A stretch of 64,000 nucleotides of DNA from the NCBI GenBank assembly GCA_035624215.1, contig DASPRY010000115.1:1-64000 (forward strand), written 5' to 3'. Below the pieces are notes generated by a model. The model ran no database searches, was not told the origin of the DNA, and saw nothing but the letters and a program-made list of their open reading frames with translations. Shown piece after piece: positions 25,847-34,322 of the stretch. A program made the translations under genes and the position numbers. Positions within the stretch are counted from its first letter, which is position 1. Each line of letters begins with the position of its first letter. This stretch comes from JAFAGX01 sp035624215 (GTDB lineage: Bacteria > Acidobacteriota > Terriglobia > Terriglobales > Acidobacteriaceae).

Positions 25847-27064
25847 ATGGCGACTGCGACGATAACGAGAAAAAGTTCAGCGGGGCGTGCCCCGAGAGGT
25901 CGTTTCGGGCCCTACGGGGGCCGCTACGTCCCCGAAACGCTCATGTCGCCGTTGGAAGAATTAGAGCGAGAGTACCAGAAGGCGAAGCGCGAACCCCGCT
26001 TTCAAAAACGGCTTGATGAACTCCTGCGAACTTACGCGGGCCGGCCGACCCCGCTTTTTTTCGCCAGACGTCTCACGAGAAAACTGGGCGGGGCCAAGAT
26101 TTATCTCAAGCGCGAAGATCTGCTCCATACCGGCGCTCACAAAATCAACAACTGTCTCGGGCAGGCGTTGCTGGCTGAGCGCATGGGCAAACGGCGAATT
26201 GTAGCTGAGACGGGCGCCGGTCAACACGGCGTCGCGACCGCAACAGTGTGCGCCCTCTTTGGGTTCGAGTGCGTTGTTTACATGGGAACGGAGGACATGC
26301 GGCGACAGGAACTCAATGTTTTCCGCATGCGACTGCTCGGGGCGGACGTGCGTGGGGTGGACTCCGGTTCGCGCACTCTGAAGGATGCCATTAATGAGGC
26401 CATGCGGGATTGGGTCACCAACGTTCGCACCACCCACTATCTTCTTGGCAGCGTGTTGGGTGCACACCCCTATCCGACCATGGTGCGCGACTTTCACAAG
26501 GTAATTGGACGTGAGACGCGCGCGCAGATTCTGAAAGCCGAGGGCAAACTGCCGACCGCCATTATCGCGTGCGTTGGCGGCGGATCGAATTCCATCGGAA
26601 TTTTTCACGAATTCATCAAGGATAAGCGGGTGAAACTGGTTGGCGTTGAAGCCGGAGGGTGCGGTGAAAACCTGGGTGAGCACGCTGCACGCTTTCACGG
26701 TGGCTCTCCAGGCGTACTGCAGGGAACCTATTCCTATCTCTTGCAAGACGCAAGCGGACAAGTCGCAAACACACATTCCGTCTCGGCGGGTCTTGATTAT
26801 CCCTCGATCGGGCCGGAGCACGCCTGGCTCAAGGATTCTGGCCGTGCCGAATATGTTTCTGCGTCCGATGCCGAAGCTCTTGAAGCCTGCACCTTGTTGG
26901 CGCAAACCGAAGGCATCATACCCGCTCTTGAATCTGCACATGCCGTTGCCGAAGGAATCAAGCGCGTCCCGAAGATGAGGAAAGCGGACATTGTGGTTGT
27001 GAATGTCTCGGGACGCGGAGACAAAGACATAGGGATTCTGCGGCAAAGCCTGAAATTAGATTGA
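25847..27064 (+). CDS. trpB: Tryptophan synthase beta chain
   Basis: A 405-residue PLP enzyme that joins indole and serine. The PLP lysine is in KREDLLHTGAHKINNCLGQ; the catalytic Glu follows in VAETGAGQHGVATAT; the phosphate-binding loop is CVGGGSNSIGIF; the C-terminal VSGRGDKD closes the site. Residues 17-30 (GRFGPYGGRYVPET) are the usual TrpB start. ATG 25847 is chosen over TTG 25841, which would overlap trpF. trpA follows after 43 bp. Confidence 0.97.
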   Translation: MATATITRKSSAGRAPRGRFGPYGGRYVPETLMSPLEELEREYQKAKREPRFQKRLDELLRTYAGRPTPLFFARRLTRKLGGAKIYLKREDLLHTGAHKINNCLGQALLAERMGKRRIVAETGAGQHGVATATVCALFGFECVVYMGTEDMRRQELNVFRMRLLGADVRGVDSGSRTLKDAINEAMRDWVTNVRTTHYLLGSVLGAHPYPTMVRDFHKVIGRETRAQILKAEGKLPTAIIACVGGGSNSIGIFHEFIKDKRVKLVGVEAGGCGENLGEHAARFHGGSPGVLQGTYSYLLQDASGQVANTHSVSAGLDYPSIGPEHAWLKDSGRAEYVSASDAEALEACTLLAQTEGIIPALESAHAVAEGIKRVPKMRKADIVVVNVSGRGDKDIGILRQSLKLD

Positions 27065-27107
27065 CCCTCGAACCCATGGCCTGATCAGCGACTCACTGTG
27101 ATTCCAC

Positions 27108-27872
27108 ATGCCGCTCAATTTCACAAACCGGCCTTTACTTATCGCTTACGTCACTTGTGGCGACCCCGATCTAAACACAACTCGCGATATTGTCCTGGCG
27201 GCTATCGCCGCAGGCGCAAGCGTCGTTGAGCTTGGAGTGCCGTTCAGTGATCCTGTAGCGGACGGACCAGTCATTCAGCGTGCCAGTCAGCGTGCGCTCC
27301 AAAATGGCACGACCCTCAGGCAGGTGATTAAGCTCGCCAAAGGCATTCGTCAGCGCTCACCCGCCGGAATTATCATCTTTTCCTACTTGAACCCGGTCAT
27401 ATGTATGGGGTTGGCAGAGTTCAGTGCGGCGGCGCAGGATGCAGGCATCGACGGTGCGCTGATCACCGACCTGCCGGTTGAAGAAGCCGGCCAATACTTG
27501 GAGGAGATGCGAAAGCGCAACCTGGCCACGGTATTTCTAGCCGCGCCTACCAGCAGCGATGAGCGTCTTAAACGCATCGCACGGGCTTCCAGCGGCTTCG
27601 TTTACGCCGTATCTCGAACTGGCGTGACTGGGGCCCACAAGCAATTGCCCGAGGACGCACAAATTCTGGTCAAACGCCTTCGCAAACACACCGATCTCCC
27701 CATTGCCGTGGGATTCGGCATCGCCACCGTAGGGCAATTCCGTTCTTTAGGAAAATTCGCGGATGCCGCCGTGATCGGTAGTGCCATCGTTGAGATCATC
27801 GAGAGCCATCCCGGCGAGGAAGCCCAGTCTGTGGCAGAATTCATAAACCAGTTCCTAGCCACTAGCTACTGA
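27108..27872 (+). CDS. trpA: Tryptophan synthase alpha chain
   Basis: A 254-residue TIM-barrel enzyme releasing indole from indole-3-glycerol phosphate. Catalytic Glu is in VVELGVPFSDPVADGPVIQ, catalytic Asp in GALITDLPVEE, and substrate-binding residues in VYAVSRTGVTGA and VGFGIATV. The last codons (LATSY) lie on a CTAGCCACTAGCTACTGA string resembling the repeat units found in other spacers here. The chorismate mutase gene starts 5 bp downstream. Confidence 0.96.
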   Translation: MPLNFTNRPLLIAYVTCGDPDLNTTRDIVLAAIAAGASVVELGVPFSDPVADGPVIQRASQRALQNGTTLRQVIKLAKGIRQRSPAGIIIFSYLNPVICMGLAEFSAAAQDAGIDGALITDLPVEEAGQYLEEMRKRNLATVFLAAPTSSDERLKRIARASSGFVYAVSRTGVTGAHKQLPEDAQILVKRLRKHTDLPIAVGFGIATVGQFRSLGKFADAAVIGSAIVEIIESHPGEEAQSVAEFINQFLATSY

Positions 27873-27877
27873 CTTTT

Positions 27878-28198
27878 ATGGATATCTCCGATTGGCGCAA
27901 GAAAATCGACGAACTAGATCGCAAATTGGTGGAACTTTTGAACCAGCGGGCACAGGCCGCTCACGAAATCGGCAAGCTGAAAGGCAACGCGGGAATGCCG
28001 ATTTACGAGCCAGACCGCGAACAAGCTGTGTTTGACAATGCGCGCCATATAAATCGAGGGCCGCTGCCCGATCACGACTTGCTCAGTATCTATGAACGGA
28101 TCATGGACATCATGCGCCAGATTCAGCGCGAAGAAAGTGCTCCGGAAAGGGCAAACGCGCAAGGCAGCACAGAATTGGATTCTGAGGTGAATGATTAA
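27878..28198 (+). CDS. Chorismate mutase (AroQ class)
   Basis: A 106-residue all-helical mutase converting chorismate to prephenate. The AroQ pattern is clear: WRKKIDELDRKLVELLNQRAQAAHEIGKLK with the first active-site Arg and Lys, then IYEPDREQAVFDNA and LLSIYERIMDIMRQIQRE. It is monofunctional, without prephenate dehydratase, and sits in the trp-aro-tyr run, pointing to phenylalanine and tyrosine synthesis together with the downstream DAHP synthase and tyrA. Confidence 0.93.
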   Translation: MDISDWRKKIDELDRKLVELLNQRAQAAHEIGKLKGNAGMPIYEPDREQAVFDNARHINRGPLPDHDLLSIYERIMDIMRQIQREESAPERANAQGSTELDSEVND

Positions 28199-28204
28199 GC
28201 AATT

Positions 28205-28296
28205 AGCAATTAGCACTTTACCATTGGCACTTAACCCTCGAGTCCCATAGCTAAACTCAGTCGGCCGATACGGCTAGTTGCTAAGTGCTAATTGCT
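28205..28296. repeat. Long inverted repeat between chorismate mutase and DAHP synthase genes
   Basis: AGCAATTAGCACTT at 28205-28218 is exactly complementary to AAGTGCTAATTGCT at 28283-28296, a perfect 14-bp stem closing a 64-base loop. It fills the spacer and ends seven bases before the DAHP synthase start. No T run follows, so it is not a simple terminator. It could stabilise mRNA, attenuate downstream expression or be a mobile intergenic repeat. Confidence 0.8.
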
Positions 28297-28303
28297 GCTT
28301 TCT

Positions 28304-29341
28304 ATGATCGTCGCCATGCAAGAATCCGCGACCGAGGAGCAAATCCAGCGGGTCATTGAGCATCTGATCCGCATGGGCTTCTCTGTCCACCGTTCCACGG
28401 GAGCACGCCAGACCGTGGTTGCGGCAGTCGGTGCCCGCATCGACTTCGACATTCGGAACCTCGAAGTGCTGCCCGGCGTGCAGGAGGTCCATCGCATCAG
28501 CGCGCCCTACAAGCTGGCGGCGCGCAACTTCCGCCCGCAGGGAACAACGATCGTGTTCGGCAATGGTGTGAGCATCGGCGAAGATGAGGTGCTGGTCATG
28601 GCGGGACCGTGTTCCGTGGAATCGCGTGAGCAACTGTTCGCCGTCGCGGAGCAGGTCAGAAATGCCGGTGCGCAGGTTCTTCGCGGCGGCGCTTTCAAGC
28701 CTCGCACATCCCCTTACTCGTTTCAGGGTCTTGGAATAGAAGGCCTGAAGTTGTTACGTGAGGCAGGTGACCATTTCGGGTTGCTCGTCATCAGTGAAGT
28801 GATGGAGATTTCCCAGATTGCGGTCATGTTGCCCTATGTGGATATTTTCCAGGTGGGCGCGCGCAACATGCAGAATTTCAATCTCTTGCGCGAACTAGGC
28901 AAGATCCAAAAGCCGGTCATGTTGAAGCGGGGAATCGCCGCCACCTACGAGGAACTCCTCCTTTCGGCTGAGTACATGATGGCCGGTGGAAACTATGACA
29001 TCATCCTGTGCGAGCGCGGCATACGCACGTTCGAAACGCACACTCGCAACACCTTGGATATCGCAGCGATTCCCATTATTCACAAGCTGACGCACTTGCC
29101 CATCGCCTCCGATCCCTCTCACGGCACTGGTATTCGTGACAAAGTTGCGCCCATGGCGCGAGCTTCGGTGGCTGCCGGAGCGGACGCGCTTCTGATTGAG
29201 GTTCACCACGATCCCGACAAGGCTTTGTCGGATGGCGCGCAGTCGCTTTATCCGCAACAATTTTCCGACTTGATGGACCAGCTTCGCATGATTGCGCCCG
29301 CAGTCGGCCGCAAGATCGCTCCACTTCGCCGCTCTAGTTAA
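28304..29341 (+). CDS. aroF: 3-deoxy-7-phosphoheptulonate (DAHP) synthase, type I beta
   Basis: A 345-residue enzyme condensing PEP with erythrose 4-phosphate, the entry to the shikimate pathway. Residues 1-75 are the ferredoxin-like regulatory domain of the I-beta group (IVAMQESATEEQIQRVIEHL). The barrel has VMAGPCSVESREQL, GGAFKPRTSPYSFQGLG, QVGARNMQNF, MLKRGIAATYEE and SDPSHGTGIRDKV. ATG 28304 is preferred; a TTG at 28292 lies inside the inverted repeat. There is no clear Shine-Dalgarno sequence, and the stem just upstream may influence initiation. Confidence 0.96.
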   Translation: MIVAMQESATEEQIQRVIEHLIRMGFSVHRSTGARQTVVAAVGARIDFDIRNLEVLPGVQEVHRISAPYKLAARNFRPQGTTIVFGNGVSIGEDEVLVMAGPCSVESREQLFAVAEQVRNAGAQVLRGGAFKPRTSPYSFQGLGIEGLKLLREAGDHFGLLVISEVMEISQIAVMLPYVDIFQVGARNMQNFNLLRELGKIQKPVMLKRGIAATYEELLLSAEYMMAGGNYDIILCERGIRTFETHTRNTLDIAAIPIIHKLTHLPIASDPSHGTGIRDKVAPMARASVAAGADALLIEVHHDPDKALSDGAQSLYPQQFSDLMDQLRMIAPAVGRKIAPLRRSS

Positions 29342-29356
29342 GAGGGGCTTAACGAC

Positions 29357-30490
29357 ATGGATAAGTTTGCCGAAACCGACCGCTTCCTTTCCGAACCCGC
29401 AGATGATGACACGCAGAAACCTCCGCTTGTCGGAGCCGAGCGTCTGAATCGCTGGCTGTCGTTGCTGACTGAACAGAAAGGCAGCGATCTACTGCTCGTT
29501 CCCGGCGCTCCGCCCTCTATCCGGTTCGAAGGCGAAGTGCGTGGCCTCGAGAAGGAGCCGCTGCAAGGACCAGAAATCGAAGCCGCGCTGCTGCCCGCCC
29601 TGACGCGACACGCTTTGCAGCTTTACCGGCAACATCATATTGGAGATTCGTCCTATCGTATCGATGGCCTCGGCCGCTTTCGCATCAATCTGCACCACGA
29701 GCGCGGCACAGCAGCGGCGGCCATCCGAGCATTGCCATCCAGAATTCCTTCTCTTCGCGAACTGAATCTTCCGTCGGGAGTGGAATCCCTTGCTCGTTTG
29801 CGCCGTGGGCTGGTGTTGGTGGGCGGAGCCACAGGCTCAGGGAAATCCACCACGCTTGCCGCTCTGATTGATGAGATCAACCGGCACGAAGCGCGCCACA
29901 TCATCACTATTGAAGATCCACTCGAGTACGAGCACGTTCACATCAAAAGCGTCGTAGAGCAGGTGGAAATCGGAGTCGATGCGCCAGACTTCCCTACCGC
30001 TCTGCGGGCCGCACTGCGCCAGGCCCCTGACATCATCGTGGTCGGGGAAATGCGGGATCCGGAAACCATGCGCATCGCTGTCGCTGCCGCCGAAACAGGG
30101 CACCTGGTTTTTTCTACTCTGCATACCACCGATGTCCCATCAACCGTGTCGCGAGTATCAGATTCCTTTCCTCTGGAACGGCAACACACCATTCGCCAGG
30201 AGCTCGCTATGGCTCTGGCAGCCGTGTTGGTGCAGACTCTTCTGCAGAGCAAGAGCGGCGGACGTCTCCCTGCTGCGGAGTTATTGATGGTTGGTTATGG
30301 CGCCCGGCAGCATATTCGCCGCAACGCGCTGCAACATTTGCATCAGGAAATTACCATGACCAAGAACAAGGGTTCGTTCACGCTGGAGGAGTCGTTGGTG
30401 CAGTTGGTCAATCGAGGGCTGGTGGATCGCGAGGATGCTCAGCTGCACGCTATCCATCCTGACGACCTTAATAGTCTGATGAAGAGCTGA
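29357..30490 (+). CDS. PilT-like secretion/twitching ATPase
   Basis: A 377-residue hexameric-ATPase family member. After a divergent N-domain (LSLLTEQKGSDLLLVPGAPPS), the core has Walker A GATGSGKST (157-165), Asp box TIEDPLEY, Walker B DIIVVGEMRDPET and a His box ETGHLVFSTLHTTD. The C-terminal region, where PilT has AIRNLIRE, reads QHIRRNALQHLHQEI, so the retraction motif is only partly kept. PilT powers type IV pilus retraction. Here the gene sits between DAHP synthase (15 bp) and tyrA (59 bp), with no other pilus gene in the window. Confidence 0.85.
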   Translation: MDKFAETDRFLSEPADDDTQKPPLVGAERLNRWLSLLTEQKGSDLLLVPGAPPSIRFEGEVRGLEKEPLQGPEIEAALLPALTRHALQLYRQHHIGDSSYRIDGLGRFRINLHHERGTAAAAIRALPSRIPSLRELNLPSGVESLARLRRGLVLVGGATGSGKSTTLAALIDEINRHEARHIITIEDPLEYEHVHIKSVVEQVEIGVDAPDFPTALRAALRQAPDIIVVGEMRDPETMRIAVAAAETGHLVFSTLHTTDVPSTVSRVSDSFPLERQHTIRQELAMALAAVLVQTLLQSKSGGRLPAAELLMVGYGARQHIRRNALQHLHQEITMTKNKGSFTLEESLVQLVNRGLVDREDAQLHAIHPDDLNSLMKS

Positions 30491-30549
30491 CAATCAACAG
30501 CGGGATAGAAGTTAGAATCCTGCATCCGCCCTAGGGGCGCGGGCCCTGC

Positions 30550-31446
30550 ATGCCTTTGCGTCAAATTACGATCATCGGCACCGGCCTCATTGGAGGATCG
30601 CTCGCCCTTGCTTTGAAGAAGTGCGGCTTTCGCGGCCGAATTATCGGTTCTGATCGCGTGCCTGTGCTGCAACGCGCAATGAAGTCTGGGGCTTTCGATG
30701 CCGCCGAACAACATGTGTTTGAAGCCATACGTGGCAGTGAGGTGGTAATTCTTGCTACGCCGGTGCTTGCAATTATCGATTTCATTGATCGGCTGGGCCC
30801 GCGTCTTTCCGACAAAACGTTGCTCACCGACGTCGGCAGTACAAAATTGGAAATCATGGCGCGAGCCAGGAAGGTTTTCGCTAAGAATCTGGCCGCTCGG
30901 TTCCTCGGCGGGCATCCGATGGCCGGCAAAGAGCAATCCGGCTTTGAATTCGCCGATTCAGATCTATTTCAGGGAGCAACCTGGTTCCTGACACCGGTTC
31001 CGGGACAGAGCGTCTACGACAAAGTCAGCGGAGAGTATGTTCAATGGCTGCAGAAAATTGGGGCTCGCGTTGCCTCAATTGACGCTCAGGACCACGACAA
31101 ATTGTGCGCCTGGATCAGCCATTTGCCACAAATGATCTCCACCGCGTTGGCGGCTACTCTCGTGGACGAGTATGGCGCAGAGGCTCCGCTGCTCGAAGTG
31201 GGTGGCCGTGCCTTGCGCGAGATGACTCGAATCTCCGCCAGCCCCTATTCCTGGTGGCGCGACGTGGCTCTCACCAATAAGGCCAATTTGCAGGACGGTC
31301 TTTTGAAGGTGGAGCAGCGATTGGCTCACATTCGCGAGAATCTCGATACTCGCGAACTGGCAGCCGAATTCGAGAGAGCGCATCAACTGCGCAAAAATCA
31401 CGGCACACCATCGGCGACCCGGCGTAAACGCGACATGCAGAGATGA
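30550..31446 (+). CDS. tyrA: Prephenate dehydrogenase
   Basis: A 298-residue TyrA-type enzyme oxidising prephenate (or arogenate) with NAD(P). The dinucleotide fold begins IIGTGLIGGSLALALKKCG; further landmarks are LLTDVGSTKLEI, FLGGHPMAGKEQSG with the catalytic His, and the helical dimer domain with DHDKLCAWISHLPQM. There is no ACT domain. It completes the tyrosine branch begun by the chorismate mutase gene. Confidence 0.94.
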   Translation: MPLRQITIIGTGLIGGSLALALKKCGFRGRIIGSDRVPVLQRAMKSGAFDAAEQHVFEAIRGSEVVILATPVLAIIDFIDRLGPRLSDKTLLTDVGSTKLEIMARARKVFAKNLAARFLGGHPMAGKEQSGFEFADSDLFQGATWFLTPVPGQSVYDKVSGEYVQWLQKIGARVASIDAQDHDKLCAWISHLPQMISTALAATLVDEYGAEAPLLEVGGRALREMTRISASPYSWWRDVALTNKANLQDGLLKVEQRLAHIRENLDTRELAAEFERAHQLRKNHGTPSATRRKRDMQR

Positions 31447-31491
31447 AAGTCATCTCGCTTCTGCCCTCTTTTCATTTAAAATTCTCTGCTG

Positions 31492-32199
31492 ATGAACAAG
31501 GTTGTCGCCAATGCAGATGAGGCCGTGCGCGATGTGTCTGACGGGGCCACGATCATGGTCGGAGGCTTCGGCTTATGTGGCATTCCGGAGAACTTGATAC
31601 GCGCTCTCGTTCGGAAAGGCGTAAAAAACCTCACCACCATCAGCAATAATGCCGGCGTGGACGGTTTTGGCATGGGGCTGCTGCTTTCTGCGGGACAGAT
31701 ACGCAGGCACATCGGAACTTATGTGGGCGAAAATAAACTGCTCGAGCAAATGGTTCTGCAAGGACAAATCCAGCTCGACCTGGTGCCCCAAGGAACCTTC
31801 TCAGAGCGCATTCGTGCTGGAGGCGCGGGCATTCCCGCATTCTTCACGCCCACCGGAGTTGGCACGGTAGTGGCGGAGAACAAAGAAACACGCGAATTCG
31901 ACGGACGCCTGTACCTCATGGAACGTGCTCTGAAAGCGGATTTTGCGCTGGTGAAAGCATGGAAAGGCGATAAATGGGGAAATCTGGTTTATCGCAAGAC
32001 CGCCCGCAATTTCAATCCGATGATGGCCACCGCCGCCAAAATAACGATCGCCGAAGTTGAGCATCTGGTTGATGTCGGCGAGTTGCAACCTGATATGGTC
32101 CATACGCCCAGCGTGTTCGTGAGTCGAGTTTTCCAAGGTGAGTTATATGAAAAGAGGATTGAGAAGAGAACGGTGAGAAGGGTGGCTAGTGGTCAGTGA
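31492..32199 (+). CDS. scoA: 3-oxoacid CoA-transferase subunit A
   Basis: A 235-residue alpha subunit of a succinyl-CoA:3-oxoacid (acetoacetate) CoA-transferase. Motifs: IMVGGFGLCGIPENLIRAL, ISNNAGVDGFGMGLLL and AFFTPTGVGT. The final codons (VASGQ-stop) run into an inverted repeat, so the C-terminus has been extended or altered by that element. The beta subunit gene follows 55 bp downstream. The pair interconverts acetoacetate and acetoacetyl-CoA, linking to 3-hydroxybutyryl-CoA metabolism encoded at 51.5 kb. Confidence 0.94.
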   Translation: MNKVVANADEAVRDVSDGATIMVGGFGLCGIPENLIRALVRKGVKNLTTISNNAGVDGFGMGLLLSAGQIRRHIGTYVGENKLLEQMVLQGQIQLDLVPQGTFSERIRAGGAGIPAFFTPTGVGTVVAENKETREFDGRLYLMERALKADFALVKAWKGDKWGNLVYRKTARNFNPMMATAAKITIAEVEHLVDVGELQPDMVHTPSVFVSRVFQGELYEKRIEKRTVRRVASGQ

Positions 32200-32226
32200 G
32201 CAGTCACCAGCTCTCTGCTGACCACT
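32188..32226. repeat. Palindromic intergenic repeat (GGTCAGTG family), copy 1
   Basis: AGTGGTCAG at 32188-32196 pairs perfectly with CTGACCACT at 32218-32226, with TGAGCAG/CTGCT giving partial extension. It overlaps the stop codon of the first CoA-transferase gene and fills most of the spacer to the second. Confidence 0.7.
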
Positions 32227-32254
32227 GACAACCCGCCCGCTCGGACTTCCGAAC

Positions 32255-32938
32255 ATGTCCATGGCATCCAAAGTCGGCAAGGATCTCGACAAACGCGAAC
32301 GCATCGTGAAACGCATCGCATCCGACTTGCGCGACGGCTTCTACGTGAACCTGGGAATTGGTATGCCCACGCTGGTCGCCAACTACGTTCCTGCAGGAAT
32401 GGATGTAATCCTGCAAAGTGAAAACGGCATGCTTGGCATCGGTCCGTATCCCCTTGAGGGTTCGGAAGACGCCGATCTGATCAATGCCGGCAAGGAAACC
32501 ATAACCGAGATCAAGGGTACCGCATATTTTTCGAGCGCCGATTCTTTTGCCATGATCCGCGGCGGTCACATCGATCTCAGCGTGCTTGGAGCCATGGAAG
32601 TGGACGAAGAAGGCAATCTCGCGAATTGGATGGTTCCCGGGAGAACCGTCAAAGGCATGGGCGGGGCCATGGATCTGGTCGCCGGAGCGCGACGCGTGAT
32701 CATTGCCATGGAGCACACTACGCGCGAAGGCCAACCCAAAATTCTTAAGCAATGCACACTCCCCCTCACCGGTGTTCGTGTAGTGGACACAATTGTCACC
32801 GAGATGGCGTTGATTCAGGTCACTCCTAAAGGGCTGGTCCTCGAAGAAATTGCTAGTGGACTGAACGCAAATGAGGTGCAGCGGGTGACGGAGCCCACGC
32901 TAATTATTAGCCCCAATCTTAGAGTGATGGAGAGCTGA
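32255..32938 (+). CDS. scoB: 3-oxoacid CoA-transferase subunit B
   Basis: A 227-residue beta subunit carrying the catalytic glutamate E56 in VILQSENGMLGIGP, which forms the acyl-CoA glutamyl thioester. Also visible are VNLGIGMPTLVANYVP, GGHIDLSVLGAMEVDE and GMGGAMDLVAGARRVI. The FGE-like gene begins 6 bp after its stop and may share the transcript. Confidence 0.95.
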   Translation: MSMASKVGKDLDKRERIVKRIASDLRDGFYVNLGIGMPTLVANYVPAGMDVILQSENGMLGIGPYPLEGSEDADLINAGKETITEIKGTAYFSSADSFAMIRGGHIDLSVLGAMEVDEEGNLANWMVPGRTVKGMGGAMDLVAGARRVIIAMEHTTREGQPKILKQCTLPLTGVRVVDTIVTEMALIQVTPKGLVLEEIASGLNANEVQRVTEPTLIISPNLRVMES

Positions 32939-32944
32939 GTATCC

Positions 32945-33670
32945 GTGTCAACTGCAACGCGCATAAATACAGACGTCGCACGCGCGCCAAAGCTGGCACT
33001 CATCCCGGCTGGTTGGTTCGCCATGGGCTCGCAAACAGGACAAGATAACGAGCGTCCGGTGCATCGTGTATGGGTGGACGCGTTTTGTCTGGCCGAATGC
33101 CAGTTGACCAACGCGGAATATGCTTGCTTTCTCCAGGCCACTGGCATGCAACCACCCCTACTGTGGGATGATCCCAATTTCTGGCTGCCCCAGAAGCCTG
33201 TGGTTGGGGTGTCCTGGTTCGAGGCGGTTCAATATTGCGATTGGCTTGCCGGAACAACCGGACGCAGGTATCGTCTCCCTACCGAAGCGGAGTGGGAGCG
33301 CGCCGCTCGCGGCGGTCTCGAGGGCAAGCAATTTCCCTGGGGAGACGATCCCCCGCAATCGCTCCCGAAGTATCACGAGCGCTGGATTCTCGGACCCGAA
33401 CCGGTCGCCCATTACACGCCCAACACCTTTGGAATTTTCGACATTTGTGAGAATGTACACGAATGGTGCAGTGATTGGTATCAGCCCGACTATTACGCAA
33501 CTTCCGCCGATCGCAATCCCCATGGGCCGCAAACCGGCGAGCGCCGTGCCTCGCGCGGAGGCTCCTGGCGACATCACGTTAAGGTGGCGCGCTGCGCGGC
33601 TCGATCCAGCCTGCCCCCTCAATTCAGATACGCTGACTATGGATTCCGCGTAGCCTGCGATTGCGCCTGA
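32945..33670 (+). CDS. FGE/SUMF1-fold (formylglycine-generating enzyme-like) protein
   Basis: A 241-residue protein of the sulfatase-modifying-factor fold: IPAGWFAMGSQTGQDNERPVHRV, CQLTNAEYACFLQATG, PVVGVSWFEAVQYCDWL, YRLPTEAEWERAARGG and RGGSWRHHVKVARCAARS are typical. In true FGE two copper-binding cysteines lie in GGSWLCHxxYC; here the first is replaced by His (GGSWRHH), so oxidase activity is doubtful. Related non-oxidase members bind ligands or carry out sulfoxide/C-S chemistry. The start is GTG at 32945. Confidence 0.85.
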   Translation: MSTATRINTDVARAPKLALIPAGWFAMGSQTGQDNERPVHRVWVDAFCLAECQLTNAEYACFLQATGMQPPLLWDDPNFWLPQKPVVGVSWFEAVQYCDWLAGTTGRRYRLPTEAEWERAARGGLEGKQFPWGDDPPQSLPKYHERWILGPEPVAHYTPNTFGIFDICENVHEWCSDWYQPDYYATSADRNPHGPQTGERRASRGGSWRHHVKVARCAARSSLPPQFRYADYGFRVACDCA

Positions 33671-33676
33671 TCCAGC

Positions 33677-34093
33677 TCATCGTCGGGCTGAAAGGATGTT
33701 AAGAATCTCGCGCAGGCCCTGCTGAATCTGTTTCAGATCAGATGCGGGCCTTTCAGGAAAAGGCAGCGGCGTCTGCTTCTTCTCACCTTTGTTCTCTGCG
33801 CGCAGCTGCTGGCGCGCCCCAGCTATAGTAAACCCTTCCTCGTAAAGTAGCTTTTTTATGTGCAGTACATTCTCCACATCTTTATGACGATACATCCGCT
33901 GGCCCGTGCTACTTTTGACCGGTTTAAGCTGTGGGAATTCAGTTTCCCAAAAACGTAACACGTAGGCTGGCAACCGGCATAGTTGGGCTACTTCTCCTAT
34001 GCGGAAATAAAGCTTTTCAGGAATTACAACTTCGTCTGTTTTCGCCGCTTTAGACACGCGCGGACTGACCCGAGCTTCAGAACCAGTTGCCAT
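33677..34093 (-). CDS. MerR-family transcriptional regulator
   Basis: A 138-residue regulator with a MerR helix-turn-helix: YFRIGEVAQLCRLPAYVLRFWETEF (about residues 30-54), the wing VKSSTGQRMYRHKDVENVLHI, and helix YEEGFTIAGARQQLRAE. The effector domain is short and without cysteines, so it belongs to the HspR/RacA/YbbI-like group lacking metal sensing. It converges with the FGE-like gene (6 bp apart). Its targets are not evident. Confidence 0.9.
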   Translation of the reverse strand: MATGSEARVSPRVSKAAKTDEVVIPEKLYFRIGEVAQLCRLPAYVLRFWETEFPQLKPVKSSTGQRMYRHKDVENVLHIKKLLYEEGFTIAGARQQLRAENKGEKKQTPLPFPERPASDLKQIQQGLREILNILSARR

Positions 34094-34248
34094 GGCAGCT
34101 CATTAGTTCCCTCTGGCGTTTCTAGCACGACTGGGCCTTAGGAGCAACCCCGCCGCTCAGCAAGAGGCGCTAAGGTGATCAAAACTTGTAAAGCATCGCG
34201 CCTGCACGTCGATCTAAGGTGAGTGCGGCCAAAGTGGCGGTGGCGCAT

Positions 34249-34275
34249 TAAAGCTTTCTAATCATCTGCCGATAG
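34249..34275 (+). promoter_or_regulatory. Sigma-28 (FliA) type promoter ahead of flgM
   Basis: TAAAGCTT at 34249-34256, an 11-base spacer, then GCCGATAG at 34268-34275. The FliA consensus is TAAAGTTT-N11-GCCGATAA, so 14 of 16 positions and the exact spacing agree. It lies about 47 bases upstream of the flgM start, as expected for a class III flagellar promoter. Confidence 0.85.
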
Positions 34276-34322
34276 TCTAATTGCAGGGAACTAGTAGGGA
34301 AAGCTCAGGCCAGGAGATTGCG

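Noticed and set aside
25961..27046. 361-codon minus-strand ORF opposite trpB
   Set aside because: Antisense shadow of a strongly conserved enzyme; no signals of its own.
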